Shown here: positions 1 to 10,986 of the stretch, one piece after another
Position numbering within the stretch: position 1 is the stretch's first letter
How the letters are laid out: the number at the start of each line of letters is the position of its first letter
NCBI RefSeq assembly: GCF_028595325.1
Contig: NZ_JAQQXR010000001.1
Location: forward strand, 868,001-932,000
DNA: 64,000 nucleotides
From: Janthinobacterium fluminis
GTDB lineage: Bacteria > Pseudomonadota > Gammaproteobacteria > Burkholderiales > Burkholderiaceae_D
Reading direction: 5' to 3'
Notes under the pieces: generated by a model
What the model was told of the DNA's origin: nothing
Databases searched by the model: none
Seen by the model: only the letters and a program-made list of their open reading frames with translations
Made by a program: the position numbers and the translations under genes

Positions 1-1
1 C

Positions 2-253
2 GACGTCAGCAAGTTGCCGGTTTATGTGGGCGTTGAAGTGCCGGGCATGGGTTACGGCCTGTACCGCATCGGCAAGGTGCAGCAGGCAGCCCAGCAGGAT
101 GCGGCGCGCCGCCAGTCCGAGCAGGAGCAGATCGCCAATATCCTGGCCCAGCAAGAGATGGTCGATTATGTCGAAGTGCTCAAGCATAAAGCCAAGGTAA
201 AAATGGTCAAGCCGCTTGCGGCAGCCGCCAAGCAAGACGGCGACGCCAAGTAA
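2..253 (+). CDS. ppiD: PpiD-like periplasmic folding chaperone, C-terminal fragment
   Basis: Only the last 83 residues are inside the window; the frame is open from the left edge and ends with TAA. The visible part (GVEVPGMGYGLYRIGKV, then a Gln/Glu-rich helix with QQEMVDYVEVLKHKAKVKM) resembles the end of SurA/PpiD-type peptidyl-prolyl isomerases, where a conserved YRI-V strand is followed by a helical tail. PpiD is an inner-membrane-anchored periplasmic chaperone that helps fold newly exported proteins. The parvulin domain and membrane anchor lie outside the window, so the name rests on tail similarity alone. A strong hairpin terminator follows. Confidence 0.6.
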   Translation, partial: DVSKLPVYVGVEVPGMGYGLYRIGKVQQAAQQDAARRQSEQEQIANILAQQEMVDYVEVLKHKAKVKMVKPLAAAAKQDGDAK

Positions 254-271
254 AAGCCCTACGCCCAGATG

Positions 272-302
272 AAAAAGCCGCTTTCGAGCGGCTTTTTCTT
301 TT
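272..302 (+). terminator. Rho-independent terminator
   Basis: An 11-bp perfect stem (AAAAAGCCGCT paired with AGCGGCTTTTT) around a TTCG tetraloop, followed by more T residues. It ends the ppiD-like transcript and may work in both directions because the stem begins with an A-run. Confidence 0.85.
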
Positions 303-394
303 CCTGGCCGCGCTTGCCGCTGCGCACGCATATGCAATCTACGCCGCATTTTCTTGACTCAAGTTGAAAAAATGCATATTCGTGTAAATTTATC

Positions 395-423
395 TTGCGG
401 AAATATTGCTGGATACCTATTAT
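395..423 (+). promoter_or_regulatory. Sigma-70 promoter of the TonB-dependent receptor
   Basis: TTGCGG at 395-400 and TATTAT at 418-423 are separated by exactly 17 bases. The -10 abuts the palindromic Fur-like site, as in classical iron-repressed promoters. Confidence 0.55.
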
Positions 424-446
424 TGCGAATAGTTCGCATTCTCATT
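421..446 (+). promoter_or_regulatory. Fur-box-like operator
   Basis: The palindrome ATTGCGAA-TAG-TTCGCATT followed by CTCATT resembles the repeated GATAAT/ATTATC-type half-sites of Fur boxes, with the G/C drift seen in betaproteobacteria. It overlaps the -10 and presumed transcription start of the receptor gene, which suits iron-dependent repression. The Fur assignment is inferred from sequence and gene function. Confidence 0.5.
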
Positions 447-547
447 TGTTCCGCGCGAGACGCGGGCGAACGTTCCAACCCATACCGTTCAGGCACCAAT
501 CGGCACTCAAACGTAAATGGCCACCGTTTATTTTGAGGATTGCTCGT

Positions 548-2902
548 ATGTCAGGTATGACTTCTATTCGTTTGCGCGCGCTCAGCGCCGCTGTCTTGTT
601 CGCCCTGTCCGGCGCCGCGCTGGCCGCCCCCCTGGATTTGGCCCTGCCGGCGCAGCCGCTGGCGGCCTCGCTTGGCCAGGTGGCGCAGTCGGCCGGCCTG
701 CAGCTGTCCGGCGAGTTGGCGGCGCTGTCCTCGCTGTCGGCGCCGGCCTTGACGGGGCGCTATGAAACGCGCGCGGCGCTCGAGCGCCTGCTGGCCGGCT
801 CCGGCTTCGAGGCCGAGCTGCACGGCAACCGTGTGCACATCGTGCGCCATTTCGCCGCCACGCAGGTGCTGCCTGAGGTCACCGTCAATGGCACCGGGCT
901 GGATGTGGCGCGCGCCGTGTATCCGGGCTCTGTCGCCGTGCTGGAACGGGACGACTTCAGCACCCGCGGCAACGTCGTCGAGGCGCTGGCGAAGGTGCCG
1001 GGCTTCGCCGGCGGCGGCGGCAGCGGCCGCGACATCGGCCAGCAATTTGCCGTGCGCGGCTTCGGCTACCAGAGCGAAGATCGGGTCATCGTCAAGCAGG
1101 ACGGCATCCGCCGCTCCGTGTCGCTGTTCTCCAACCATATCTCCAGCTTCCGCATGGACAACGACTTGCTCAAGCGGGCAGAAATCGTCAAGGGTTCCTC
1201 GTCCGTGTCGCACGGCAGCGGCGCGATCGGCGGGGTGGTGGCGATGACCACCGTCGACGCCGAGGACTTCCTCGCGGCCGGCGCGGAAACGGGCGTCGCC
1301 ACCAAGCTGCGCTACGACAGCAACAACCGCCGCGAGGGCTATCTGGCTTTTGCCGCCGCCCCGGCGGCCGGCCTCTTCGACATCGTGGCCTACACCAAGA
1401 AAAGCCACGATGGCAACATCAAGCTGGCGCGCCGGGTGGGCACGGCGCCGAATACCTACCAGCAGACCGACAATGACGAGAACGGCAACGTCTACTTCGT
1501 CAAGGGCGGCTGGAAACTGGCGCCGCAGCAGCGCCTGACGCTGTCCTACTATGATTACCAGCAGCGCGTCGGCACGGCCTGGCAAACGCTGTGGCACGCG
1601 CAGACGCCGACCACCGGGCCGATCCAGGGCAAGCTGCTGCAGCGCGACTGGGTGCTGCGCTACACGGCCAGCCCCGCCGGCTTGCCGTGGCTGAACCTGG
1701 ATGCGACGGCCTACCAGAGCAGCGCCAGTTACCAGCGCGGTTACGACCACCAGAACGGCGCCAAGCGCACCACCATGGATTACAGCAATGAGGACGAGCG
1801 CAAGGGCGTCACGGTATCGAACCGCATGGAGTTTTCGGCTTTGGGCGCGCGCCACCGCTTGCTGCTGGGCGTGAGCCACGAGCGCCGCCACGAAGACGCG
1901 CGCATGGTTGCCGACGGCGCGCTGAGCGACTTCGGCTCGATGCCGAACACCTACCAGGACAGCGGCGTGTACGTGCAGGAGGAAATGCACCTGTTCGACG
2001 ATCGCCTCGTGCTGCACGCGGGCGGGCGCTACGACAGTTTCCGTCGCAAGGTAAAAACCCAGGCCAAGGATTACAGCGGCTCGAATTTCTCGCCGCGGCT
2101 GGGCGCCAGCGTTGCCGTCGGCGGCGGCGTCACGCTGCTCGGCAACTATTCGCAGACCTACCGGGCGCCGACGCCGCACGAAACCTCGTCGAGCGGCGCG
2201 CTCAATCCGTTTTACTGGTACTTGCCCAACCCGGACCTGAAGCCGGAACTGTCCAAGGAGCTGGAGCTGGGCGCCTCGCTGAAGCGCGACGCCGTGTTCG
2301 CCGAGCGCGACACACTGTTCGCCAAGGCGATGGTATTCGACGGCAAGATATCGCAGATGATAGGCTTGAAGGCGCTGCCGGAGCTGGGCACGCCGCCCGA
2401 GAGCGAACACTATGCCAAATACGTTAACGCCAACCTCGTCAAGCGGCGCGGCTACGAAATCGAAGTCGAGTACAAGCTGCCGCAGCTGGAACTGGGCGCC
2501 AGCTTCGAGCACTTGAAGCAAACCGACCAGGCCACGGGCGAGAACTTTCCGTCCGGTTTTGCCGACAAGCTGCGCGTCAGCGCCGCCTATTGGCTGACGC
2601 CGGCAAGCAGCGTGGAACTGGCCGTGTCGCACTGGTTGCGGCCCGAGCAGAATCCCGCCTCGGTGCTCAACAGCAAGAAGGCGACGGTGTATTACGTGCG
2701 CGACGCCTACACCATCGCCGACCTGAGCGTGCGCTGGCGGCCGCAGGCGGCGCCGCTGAAGGTGCTGGGACGGGAAATCGAGGTGCTGGCCGGCGTGCAC
2801 AATCTGTTCAACCGGCCCTATCTGAACGCGATGAAGCTGGAAACCACGCCGCAGGTGGGCAAGGCGCGCAATATCTACCTGAGCGTGTCGAACCGTTTCT
2901 GA
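548..2902 (+). CDS. TonB-dependent haem/haemoglobin-type outer-membrane receptor with STN domain
   Basis: A 784-residue outer-membrane gated channel. Signal peptide about residues 1-26 (ending SGAALA), an STN domain about 28-97, a plug about 105-225 (QQFAVRGFGYQSEDR) and a beta-barrel ending in Phe (YLSVSNRF). YRAP at about 538 and NPDL at about 562, with His in PTPHE between them, match the FRAP/NPNL signature of haem receptors. The STN domain is the part that normally contacts an anti-sigma factor, yet no sigma/anti-sigma pair is adjacent. Start ATG 548 is chosen because GAGG lies 9 bases upstream and the signal peptide follows; the frame is open further upstream. Haem is the likely ligand by motif; a siderophore remains possible. 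Confidence 0.85.
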   Translation: MSGMTSIRLRALSAAVLFALSGAALAAPLDLALPAQPLAASLGQVAQSAGLQLSGELAALSSLSAPALTGRYETRAALERLLAGSGFEAELHGNRVHIVRHFAATQVLPEVTVNGTGLDVARAVYPGSVAVLERDDFSTRGNVVEALAKVPGFAGGGGSGRDIGQQFAVRGFGYQSEDRVIVKQDGIRRSVSLFSNHISSFRMDNDLLKRAEIVKGSSSVSHGSGAIGGVVAMTTVDAEDFLAAGAETGVATKLRYDSNNRREGYLAFAAAPAAGLFDIVAYTKKSHDGNIKLARRVGTAPNTYQQTDNDENGNVYFVKGGWKLAPQQRLTLSYYDYQQRVGTAWQTLWHAQTPTTGPIQGKLLQRDWVLRYTASPAGLPWLNLDATAYQSSASYQRGYDHQNGAKRTTMDYSNEDERKGVTVSNRMEFSALGARHRLLLGVSHERRHEDARMVADGALSDFGSMPNTYQDSGVYVQEEMHLFDDRLVLHAGGRYDSFRRKVKTQAKDYSGSNFSPRLGASVAVGGGVTLLGNYSQTYRAPTPHETSSSGALNPFYWYLPNPDLKPELSKELELGASLKRDAVFAERDTLFAKAMVFDGKISQMIGLKALPELGTPPESEHYAKYVNANLVKRRGYEIEVEYKLPQLELGASFEHLKQTDQATGENFPSGFADKLRVSAAYWLTPASSVELAVSHWLRPEQNPASVLNSKKATVYYVRDAYTIADLSVRWRPQAAPLKVLGREIEVLAGVHNLFNRPYLNAMKLETTPQVGKARNIYLSVSNRF

Positions 2903-2912
2903 ACCGCGTCAG

Positions 2913-2950
2913 GCCGGGGGGCGGCTCTTCGGGGCCGGCCCCGGCTGTTT
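2913..2950. terminator. Possible bidirectional terminator between convergent genes
   Basis: GCCGGGG (2913-2919) can pair with CCCCGGC (2939-2945), and the intervening DNA holds a further GGGGCCGGCCCC palindrome; TGTTT follows on the plus strand. It lies in the 52-base gap between the convergent receptor and mnmH genes. The T-run is short. Confidence 0.35.
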
Positions 2951-2954
2951 AAAT

Positions 2955-4010
2955 TCAGGCTGGATGCAGGCGCCGCGCCGCCGCCAGGAAGGCGTCCTTG
3001 GAAATGTCATCCAGCGCCAGCACCTCGGCCTCGTCATACTTCTGGAAGTTACGCCCGATCGAGCGCGTGTAGGCGGGATCGTAATGGTCGACGAGCAACT
3101 CGTCGACCAGCTCCGCCATCTGCCCGGCGTTGGCCATGTCGTGCCAGCGGCCCAATCTTTCCCGGCCGTACAAACTCAGCAAGCAATCGAGCTGGGCATT
3201 CAAATGCGCCGGGTCCTGCGTGAAGTGGGCGTAATCTTCCATCAACAGGCGCACCCGGTTCGGCCGCGACAGGGTCAGTGCGATGCATGGCGCGGCGCGC
3301 ATCTTCTCGATCAGCGCGTCGGGCACGCGCAGGTTGCCGACCTTCTTGCTCTCCGATTCGATGAACACGGGCCGCGCCGCATCGAACTGGCGCAGGCGCT
3401 GCCAGATCGCGCTCTCGAACGCCTTTTGCGAAGGCTGCGGCTGACTGGGCAGGTTGCCCAGCACCGAACCGCGGTGGACCGCCAGCCGCTCCAGGTCCAG
3501 CACCTGCGCGCCTATGCCGTCGAGCACCTCCAGCAGGCGGCTCTTGCCGCTGCCCGTCGTGCCGCAGATCACCTGCAGGGCGGGCGCCGGCTGCTGCGCC
3601 AGCGCCGTGTTGATGTGGTTGCGGTAAGCCTTGTAGCCGCCGTCGAGCTGCACTACGGGCCAGCCTATCTTGGCCAGAATGTGCGCCATGGCGCCGCTGC
3701 GGTTGCCGCCGCGCCAGCAGTAGACCAGCGGCTTCCAGTCGCGCGGTTTGTCCAGCCAGAGGGTTTCGATGTGGCGGCCGATGTTCTTGGCGACCAGCGC
3801 CGCGCCGACCTTCTTCGCCTCGAAGGCGTTCACTTGCTTGTACAGCGTGCCGACTTGGATGCGCTCGGCGTCGTCGAGCACCGGGCAGTTGATGGCGCCG
3901 GGCAGATGGTCGAGCGCGTATTCGGACGGACTGCGCGCGTCGATGATGGCGTCGTAGTGGTCGAGCTGGGACAGGACTTCTTCAAAACTGAGCAGGGCAG
4001 GGTACTTCAT
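2955..4010 (-). CDS. mnmH: tRNA 2-selenouridine/geranyl-2-thiouridine synthase
   Basis: A 351-residue enzyme (SelU/YbbB/MnmH) that replaces sulfur with selenium at the wobble 2-thiouridine of Lys, Glu and Gln tRNAs through a geranylated intermediate. An N-terminal rhodanese domain spans about residues 8-130, with the catalytic cysteine at C98 in YCWRGGNRSG. It is followed by a P-loop, GTTGSGKS at 150-157, that would hold the C-terminal kinase-like part. Length is normal for the family. The ATG overlaps the TGA of the upstream tesA-like gene by 4 bases (ATGA), so the two are translationally coupled. No selenophosphate synthetase gene is in the window. Confidence 0.95.
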   Translation of the reverse strand: MKYPALLSFEEVLSQLDHYDAIIDARSPSEYALDHLPGAINCPVLDDAERIQVGTLYKQVNAFEAKKVGAALVAKNIGRHIETLWLDKPRDWKPLVYCWRGGNRSGAMAHILAKIGWPVVQLDGGYKAYRNHINTALAQQPAPALQVICGTTGSGKSRLLEVLDGIGAQVLDLERLAVHRGSVLGNLPSQPQPSQKAFESAIWQRLRQFDAARPVFIESESKKVGNLRVPDALIEKMRAAPCIALTLSRPNRVRLLMEDYAHFTQDPAHLNAQLDCLLSLYGRERLGRWHDMANAGQMAELVDELLVDHYDPAYTRSIGRNFQKYDEAEVLALDDISKDAFLAAARRLHPA

Positions 4011-4699
4011 CGGACTTTCAGCAGGGGCAGCAGTTGCGGCCAGATATTGGCCAGGATAATCGGATGCGCTTCGGCCGTCGGGTGCAGCCGGTCCGGCTGG
4101 AACAGTTGCGCCTTGTCGGCGACGCCGTCGAGCATGAAGGGCACCAGCGGCGCGCGCAGGTCTTTGGCCAGCTTGCCATACATGGCGAAGAATTTGTCGG
4201 CGTAGTCGCGGCCGTAATTGGGCGGCATGCGCATGCCCACCAACAGCACCTTGGCGCCGGCCTGGTGGGCCTGCGCGCTCATCGCCTGCAGATTCGCCTC
4301 GGCGGCGGCCACCGGCAAGCCGCGCAAGCCGTCGTTGGCGCCCAGTTCGATGACAACGATCTGCGGCCGGTACTTGCTCAGCAGCGCGGGCAGGCGGGTG
4401 CGCCCGCCGCTCGTCGTTTCGCCGCTGATGCTGGCGTTGACGATGGCCGCGTCGATCTTTTGCGTCGCCAGGCGGCGCTCCAGCAGGGCCACCCAGCCGT
4501 TGCCACGGCTCAGGCCGTACTCGGCCGACAAACTATCGCCAAGCACCAGCACCGTTTTTGGTGCAGAATAGGCGCTCGTCGTTCCCGCCGCAAACAAGAG
4601 CGCGGCCACGGGCAGCGACAACAGCAGGCGCCGGCGCCGCAGCACCTGGCCGGCGTGGCCACGTATGTGTTCACGTAATTTTTTAAGATAGATCAGCAT
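4007..4699 (-). CDS. tesA: Arylesterase / TesA-type GDSL lipase
   Basis: A 230-residue SGNH hydrolase, TesA/ApeE type, acting on acyl thioesters, lysophospholipids or aryl esters in the periplasm. Block I GDSL is at 54-57 with nucleophile S56; block II Gly (SISGETTSGG), block III GAND and the catalytic Asp-His pair (DRLHP) are all present. A signal peptide (RRRRLLLSLPVAALLFAAG) precedes APKTVLVLGDSLS. The frame is open much further upstream, but that extension is antisense to the ATPase gene and lacks family similarity, so ATG 4699 is used. This start codon overlaps the opposing ATPase start (CATG). It is the first gene of a tesA-mnmH operon. Confidence 0.92.
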   Translation of the reverse strand: MLIYLKKLREHIRGHAGQVLRRRRLLLSLPVAALLFAAGTTSAYSAPKTVLVLGDSLSAEYGLSRGNGWVALLERRLATQKIDAAIVNASISGETTSGGRTRLPALLSKYRPQIVVIELGANDGLRGLPVAAAEANLQAMSAQAHQAGAKVLLVGMRMPPNYGRDYADKFFAMYGKLAKDLRAPLVPFMLDGVADKAQLFQPDRLHPTAEAHPIILANIWPQLLPLLKVR

Positions 4700-5465
4700 G
4701 CCTGAATTTCCCAAAGCGACTTCCACGAATTTCCTGCCCGACGGCGCGGCCTCTGCCGCGCCTGAGCACCACGCCGCCATCCGCCTGGAGCGGGTCGCCG
4801 CGCCGGCCGCCATCGAAGTGAGCGGCCTGACCAAGCGCGTGCCGGACGCCGACGGCGAACTGACGATCTTGCACAGCGTCGATTTTACCGTGCAACGGGC
4901 CGAGACGCTTGCAATTGTCGGCGCCTCCGGCTCGGGCAAGTCGACGCTGCTGGGATTGCTGGCGGGGCTGGACACGCCGTCGGCCGGCCGCGTCGTGCTC
5001 GACGGCGCCGACATCTTCGCCCTCGACGAGGATGGCCGCGCCGGTTTGCGCAAGGCCAAGCTGGGCTTCGTGTTTCAGTCCTTCCAATTGCTGGCCCACC
5101 TGACGGCGCTGGAAAACGTCATGCTGCCGCTGGAACTGCGCGGCGACGCCGACGCCAGGGACAAGGCGGCGGCCATGCTGGAGCGCGTCAAGCTGGGCAG
5201 CCGCCTGAAACACTATCCGAAATACCTGTCGGGCGGCGAACAGCAGCGCGTCGCGCTGGCGCGCGCCTTCGTCACGGAACCGCCGCTGCTGTTCGCCGAC
5301 GAGCCGACCGGCAGCCTGGACGCGGCCACCGGCGAAGCCGTCATCCAGTTGATGTTCCAGCTCAACCGCGAACACGGCTCGACGCTGGTGCTGGTGACGC
5401 ACGACGCCTCGATTGCGGCGCGCTGCGGCCGCACCATCACCATCGCGGCGGGCCGGCTGGTGTAA
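4698..5465 (+). CDS. ABC transporter ATPase, YbbA/LolD type
   Basis: A 255-residue ABC ATPase of the MacB/LolD/YbbA class, whose members usually drive lipoprotein release or extraction from the inner membrane. Walker A GASGSGKST (75-83), signature LSGGEQQRVALARA, Walker B LLFADEPTG and H-loop LVTHD are intact. About 40 residues precede the ABC domain, longer than in YbbA. In E. coli ybbA also lies divergently next to tesA and is followed by the permease ybbP. Here no permease follows; the next gene is convergent. The ATPase must therefore work with a permease encoded elsewhere, or the partner has been lost. Confidence 0.88.
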   Translation: MPEFPKATSTNFLPDGAASAAPEHHAAIRLERVAAPAAIEVSGLTKRVPDADGELTILHSVDFTVQRAETLAIVGASGSGKSTLLGLLAGLDTPSAGRVVLDGADIFALDEDGRAGLRKAKLGFVFQSFQLLAHLTALENVMLPLELRGDADARDKAAAMLERVKLGSRLKHYPKYLSGGEQQRVALARAFVTEPPLLFADEPTGSLDAATGEAVIQLMFQLNREHGSTLVLVTHDASIAARCGRTITIAAGRLV

Positions 5466-5525
5466 GGCCGCCGCGTTTGCTTGCCGGCGCAGCCTCCGCA
5501 AAGGCGCCGCAGCCGCCAAGACGAA

Positions 5526-5547
5526 CGGGGCCTGAGGGGCGGCCCCG
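5526..5547. terminator. Weak hairpin between convergent genes
   Basis: CGGGGCC (5526-5532) pairs with GGCCCCG (5541-5547) across an 8-base loop, just after the ATPase gene and before the end of the convergent nnr gene. There is no T-run, so terminator function is uncertain. Confidence 0.25.
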
Positions 5548-5555
5548 GCTTGCCG

Positions 5556-7061
<1,506 letters not shown>

Positions 7062-7246
7062 GGGCATGGCCGTGGTGGAATTGGAAGATACGTCCAACAT
7101 ATGACCGATCCGGCTTTATTGCAACTGCAAAAAGCAGGGAACGGCCGCCTGGACCGGCGTTGTGGAGCCGAATGTCCAGTTTCCGGCTCTGTAAGCGAGC
7201 GGCACTTGGTTACAATGGGGCGTTCATTTAAAACGGGGCGCATAGG

Positions 7247-10200
7247 ATGGATTGGCAATTCTGGATAGACCGGGGCGGCACTTTCACCGATATCGTGGCG
7301 CGCCGTCCGGACGGCGGCCTCGTGACGCACAAGCTGCTGTCGGAGAACCCGGGGCAGTACCGCGATGCCGCCGTCGCCGGCATCCGCCACTTGATGCGGC
7401 TGGACGCCGGCGCGGCCATTCCCGTGGCGGGCATCGAAGCCGTCAAGATGGGCACGACGGTCGCCACCAACGCACTGCTCGAACGCAAGGGCGAGCCGAC
7501 CGTGCTGGCCATCACGCGTGGCTTTCGCGACGCGCTGCGCATCGCCTACCAGAACCGGCCGCGCCTGTTCGAGCGCCACATCGTGCTGCCCGAGCTGCTC
7601 TACAAGCACGTGATCGAAATCGACGAACGCCTGGGCGCCCACGGCGAGCTGGTGCGCGAACTGGACGCCGACGCCGCCCGCGCCGCGCTGCAAGCGTTGT
7701 ATGCCCAGGGACTGCGCTCGCTGGCCATCGTTTTTATGCATGGCTACCGCTACGGCGCGCATGAGGCGCGCGTGGCCGACATCGCGCGGCAGATCGGCTT
7801 CACGCAAATCTCCGTGTCGCACCGCGTCAGTCCGATGATGAAGCTGGTGGCGCGCGGCGACACCACCGTCGTCGACGCCTACCTGTCGCCGATCCTGCGC
7901 CGCTATGTCGACCAGTTGGCGGCGGAGATGCCCGGCGTGCGCCTGCAATTCATGCAGTCGAACGGCGGCCTGACCGACGCCCGCGCTTTCCAGGGCAAGG
8001 ACAGCATCCTCAGCGGCCCGGCCGGCGGCATCGTCGGCATGGTGCGCGCCAGCCAGTTGGCCGGCTTCGAGCGCGTCATCGGCTTCGACATGGGCGGCAC
8101 CTCGACCGACGTGTCGCACTACTCCGGCGAATTCGAGCGCGTCTTCGAAACCCAGATCGCCGGCGTGCGCATGCGCGCGCCGATGATGAGCATACACACG
8201 GTGGCGGCCGGCGGCGGCTCCATCCTGCACTTCGACGGCGCGCGCTACCGCGTCGGCCCGGACAGCGCCGGCGCCCGGCCCGGCCCGGCCAGTTACCGTG
8301 GCGGCGGCCCGCTCGCCGTCACCGACTGCAATGTCATGCTCGGCAAAATCCAGCCGGCGCACTTCCCCAAACTGTTCGGCCCGGACGCCGCCGAGGCGCT
8401 CGACGCGCAGACCGTGCGCGAGCAGTTCGCCGCGCTGGCCGCGCAGATCGCCGCCGCCACCGGCCAGCCCACTTCGGCCGAGCAGGTGGCGGAAGGCTAT
8501 ATCGATATCGCCGTCGGCAATATGGCCAACGCCATCAAGCAGATTTCCGTGCAGCGCGGCCACGACGTCACCGAATACACGCTCACCAGCTTCGGCGGCG
8601 CCGGCGGCCAGCACGCCTGCCTGGTGGCGGACGCGCTGGGTATGAAAACTGTCTTCGTCCACACGCTGGCCGGCGTCATGTCGGCCTACGGCATGGGTCT
8701 GGCCGACCAGAGCGCGATGCGCGAGGCGGCCGTCGAAGCGCGTCTGGCCGCCGGCTCGCCGGCGCAACTGGCGCGACGCCTGGACGAACTCGGCGCCGAC
8801 GCGCGCGCCGAGCTGCTGCGCCAAGGCGTCGCAGACGCGCGCATCCGCCTGATTCGCCGCGTTCACCTTCGCTACGAAGGCACCGACTCCGCGCTGATCG
8901 TGCTGTTCGACGACAACGACGCCATGCAGGCCCAGTTCGAGGCCGGCTACAAAAAACGCTTTTCCTTTCTCATGCCGGGCAAGGCGCTGGTCGTCGAAGC
9001 CGTCTCGGTCGAAGCGATCGGCACATCGGACGCGCCGGCCGAAACGCCGCCGCAGCAGCCGCCGCGCGCGGCCGCGCTGGCGCCGCTGAGCGTCGTGCCG
9101 ATGTACAGCGGCGGACGCTGGCGCGACACCGCCCTGTACCTGCGCGACGCCGTGCGGCCGGGCGACAGCATCGACGGCCCGGCCATCATCGCCGAGGCCA
9201 ACGCCACCACCGTCGTCGAACCGGGCTGGCAGGCCCGCGTCACGCCGCACGAGCACCTGGTGCTGACGCGCGTCGCAGCGCTGCCGGCGCGGCGCGCCAT
9301 CGGCACCACGGCCGACCCGGTCATGCTGGAGATATTCAACAACCTGTTCATGTCGATCGCCGAACAGATGGGGCTGCGCCTGCAAAACACCGCCTATTCG
9401 GTCAACATCAAGGAGCGGCTCGATTTCAGCTGCGCCATCTTCGACGCCGCCGGCCAGTTGATCGCCAACGCGCCGCACATGCCGGTCCACCTCGGCTCGA
9501 TGGGCGAGAGCATCAAGACCGTCATGACGGCAAACGCCGGCCGCATGCACCCCGGCGACGTCTACATGCTCAATGACCCTTACCACGGCGGCACGCACCT
9601 GCCCGACGTCACCGTCATCTCGCCCGTGTTCGACGACAAGGGCGCGGACATCCTGTTCTACGTCGGCTCGCGCGGCCACCACGCCGACATCGGCGGCACC
9701 ACGCCCGGCTCGATGCCGCCGGACTCGCGCAGCATCGAAGAAGAGGGCGTCCTGATCGACAACTTCAAACTCGTCGACGGCCGGCAGGGCGCCGGCCACC
9801 TGCGCGACGCCGAGACGCGCGCCATGCTCGCGGGCGCGCGCTACCCGGCGCGCAATCCCGAGCAGAACATGGCCGACTTGCGCGCCCAGGTGGCGGCCAA
9901 CCAGAAAGGCGCCGACGAACTGCGCAATATGGTCGCCCACTTCGGCCTCGACGTCGTGCAAGCCTACATGGGCCATGTGCAGGACAACGCCGAGGAAGCC
10001 GTGCGGCGCGTCATCGGTGCGCTCAAGGACGGCGCCTACACCGTCCAACTCGACAACGGTGCACAGATCCAGGTCGCGATCCGCGTCGATGCGGCCAGGC
10101 GCAGCGCCGACATCGACTTCACCGGCACCTCGGCGCAACTGCCGAACAACTTCAACGCGCCGTCTGCCGTCTGCATGGCCGCCGTGCTGTACGTCTTCCG

Positions 10201-10858
10201 CACGCTGGTCGATGACGACATCCCGCTCAACGCCGGCTGCCTGAAGCCGCTCAACGTCATCATCCCGCCGGGCTCGATGCTGAACCCCCGCTATCCGGCC
10301 TCCGTCGTGTCGGGCAACGTCGAAACCTCGACCTGCATCACCAACGCGCTGTACGGCGCGCTGGGCGTGATGGCGGCGGCGCAGGGCACGATGAACAACT
10401 TCACCTTCGGCAACGCCAAGTACCAGTACTATGAAACCATCTCCGGCGGCTCCGGTGCCGGCCCCGGCTTCGACGGCACCGATGTCGTACAGACCAATAT
10501 GACCAACTCGCGCCTGACCGACCCGGAGATACTGGAGTGGCGCTTCCCGGTGCGGTTGGACAGCTATGAAATACGGCCGGGCTCGGGCGGGGCGGGGCGC
10601 TGGCGCGGCGGCAACGGCGGCGTGCGCAAAGTACGTTTTTTGGAGGCGATGACGGCGGCGATCCTGTCCAACAACCGCATCCACGCGCCGTTCGGCATGG
10701 CGGGCGGCGCGCCCGGCGCACTGGGGCGCAACCGCGTGCTGCGCGCCGACGGCCGCACCGAAGAACTGGCCCATATCGGCAAAACCGACATGCAAGCCGG
10801 CGACGCCTTCATCATCGAGACGCCGGGGGGAGGGGGCTACGGCCCGCCCGCAGACTAA
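7247..10858 (+). CDS. 5-oxoprolinase (ATP-hydrolysing), HyuA-HyuB fusion
   Basis: A 1203-residue single-chain 5-oxoprolinase that opens 5-oxo-L-proline to glutamate with ATP in the cytoplasm. The HyuA-like half (about 1-680) carries the [12 protein letters not shown] start, the conserved [14 protein letters not shown] segment and [12 protein letters not shown], an acetate/sugar kinase-like nucleotide fold. The HyuB-like half (about 690-1200) begins [20 protein letters not shown] and has [12 protein letters not shown] and the ending ETPGGGGYG. Length and fusion order match eukaryotic-type OPLAH and many proteobacterial homologues. A TACAAT -10 candidate lies at 7211-7216 with a poor -35. A related hydantoinase or acetone carboxylase is less likely because both halves are fused in OPLAH order. 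Confidence 0.88.
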   Translation: MDWQFWIDRGGTFTDIVARRPDGGLVTHKLLSENPGQYRDAAVAGIRHLMRLDAGAAIPVAGIEAVKMGTTVATNALLERKGEPTVLAITRGFRDALRIAYQNRPRLFERHIVLPELLYKHVIEIDERLGAHGELVRELDADAARAALQALYAQGLRSLAIVFMHGYRYGAHEARVADIARQIGFTQISVSHRVSPMMKLVARGDTTVVDAYLSPILRRYVDQLAAEMPGVRLQFMQSNGGLTDARAFQGKDSILSGPAGGIVGMVRASQLAGFERVIGFDMGGTSTDVSHYSGEFERVFETQIAGVRMRAPMMSIHTVAAGGGSILHFDGARYRVGPDSAGARPGPASYRGGGPLAVTDCNVMLGKIQPAHFPKLFGPDAAEALDAQTVREQFAALAAQIAAATGQPTSAEQVAEGYIDIAVGNMANAIKQISVQRGHDVTEYTLTSFGGAGGQHACLVADALGMKTVFVHTLAGVMSAYGMGLADQSAMREAAVEARLAAGSPAQLARRLDELGADARAELLRQGVADARIRLIRRVHLRYEGTDSALIVLFDDNDAMQAQFEAGYKKRFSFLMPGKALVVEAVSVEAIGTSDAPAETPPQQPPRAAALAPLSVVPMYSGGRWRDTALYLRDAVRPGDSIDGPAIIAEANATTVVEPGWQARVTPHEHLVLTRVAALPARRAIGTTADPVMLEIFNNLFMSIAEQMGLRLQNTAYSVNIKERLDFSCAIFDAAGQLIANAPHMPVHLGSMGESIKTVMTANAGRMHPGDVYMLNDPYHGGTHLPDVTVISPVFDDKGADILFYVGSRGHHADIGGTTPGSMPPDSRSIEEEGVLIDNFKLVDGRQGAGHLRDAETRAMLAGARYPARNPEQNMADLRAQVAANQKGADELRNMVAHFGLDVVQAYMGHVQDNAEEAVRRVIGALKDGAYTVQLDNGAQIQVAIRVDAARRSADIDFTGTSAQLPNNFNAPSAVCMAAVLYVFRTLVDDDIPLNAGCLKPLNVIIPPGSMLNPRYPASVVSGNVETSTCITNALYGALGVMAAAQGTMNNFTFGNAKYQYYETISGGSGAGPGFDGTDVVQTNMTNSRLTDPEILEWRFPVRLDSYEIRPGSGGAGRWRGGNGGVRKVRFLEAMTAAILSNNRIHAPFGMAGGAPGALGRNRVLRADGRTEELAHIGKTDMQAGDAFIIETPGGGGYGPPAD

Positions 10859-10860
10859 AC

Positions 10861-10916
10861 CGCGGCCCGCGGCGCATGCCCGGGGCCTGTCCCCGGCCGT
10901 CGCCGCGGCCGTTTTC
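10861..10916 (+). terminator. GC-rich hairpin terminator after the oxoprolinase gene
   Basis: CGGCCCGCGGCG near 10863-10874 can pair, with a one-base bulge, with CGCCGCGGCCG at 10901-10911, followed by GTTTTC. An inner CCGGGG/CCCCGG hairpin (10880-10896) lies in the loop. The short T-run makes this a moderate candidate. Confidence 0.4.
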
Positions 10917-10986
10917 AGGCCCATCCGCGCCTGGCCGACTTCCCTTCTTTTTGACGTTTCGCGCCAAATTTGCCGTCGTCATTGTC

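Noticed and set aside
551-2800. A 749-codon open frame antisense to the TonB receptor gene
   Set aside because: High GC with G/C third positions removes stop codons on the opposite strand. The product is Arg/His/Ala-rich without domain features, while the plus-strand frame is a clear receptor. The same applies to the very long antisense frames over the oxoprolinase (7058-10924), purL (21448-25479) and cobN (55073-58603).
4700-5059. N-terminal extension of the TesA-like esterase
   Set aside because: The extra 120 residues are antisense to the ABC ATPase and lack similarity to esterases. A signal peptide starts right after ATG 4699.
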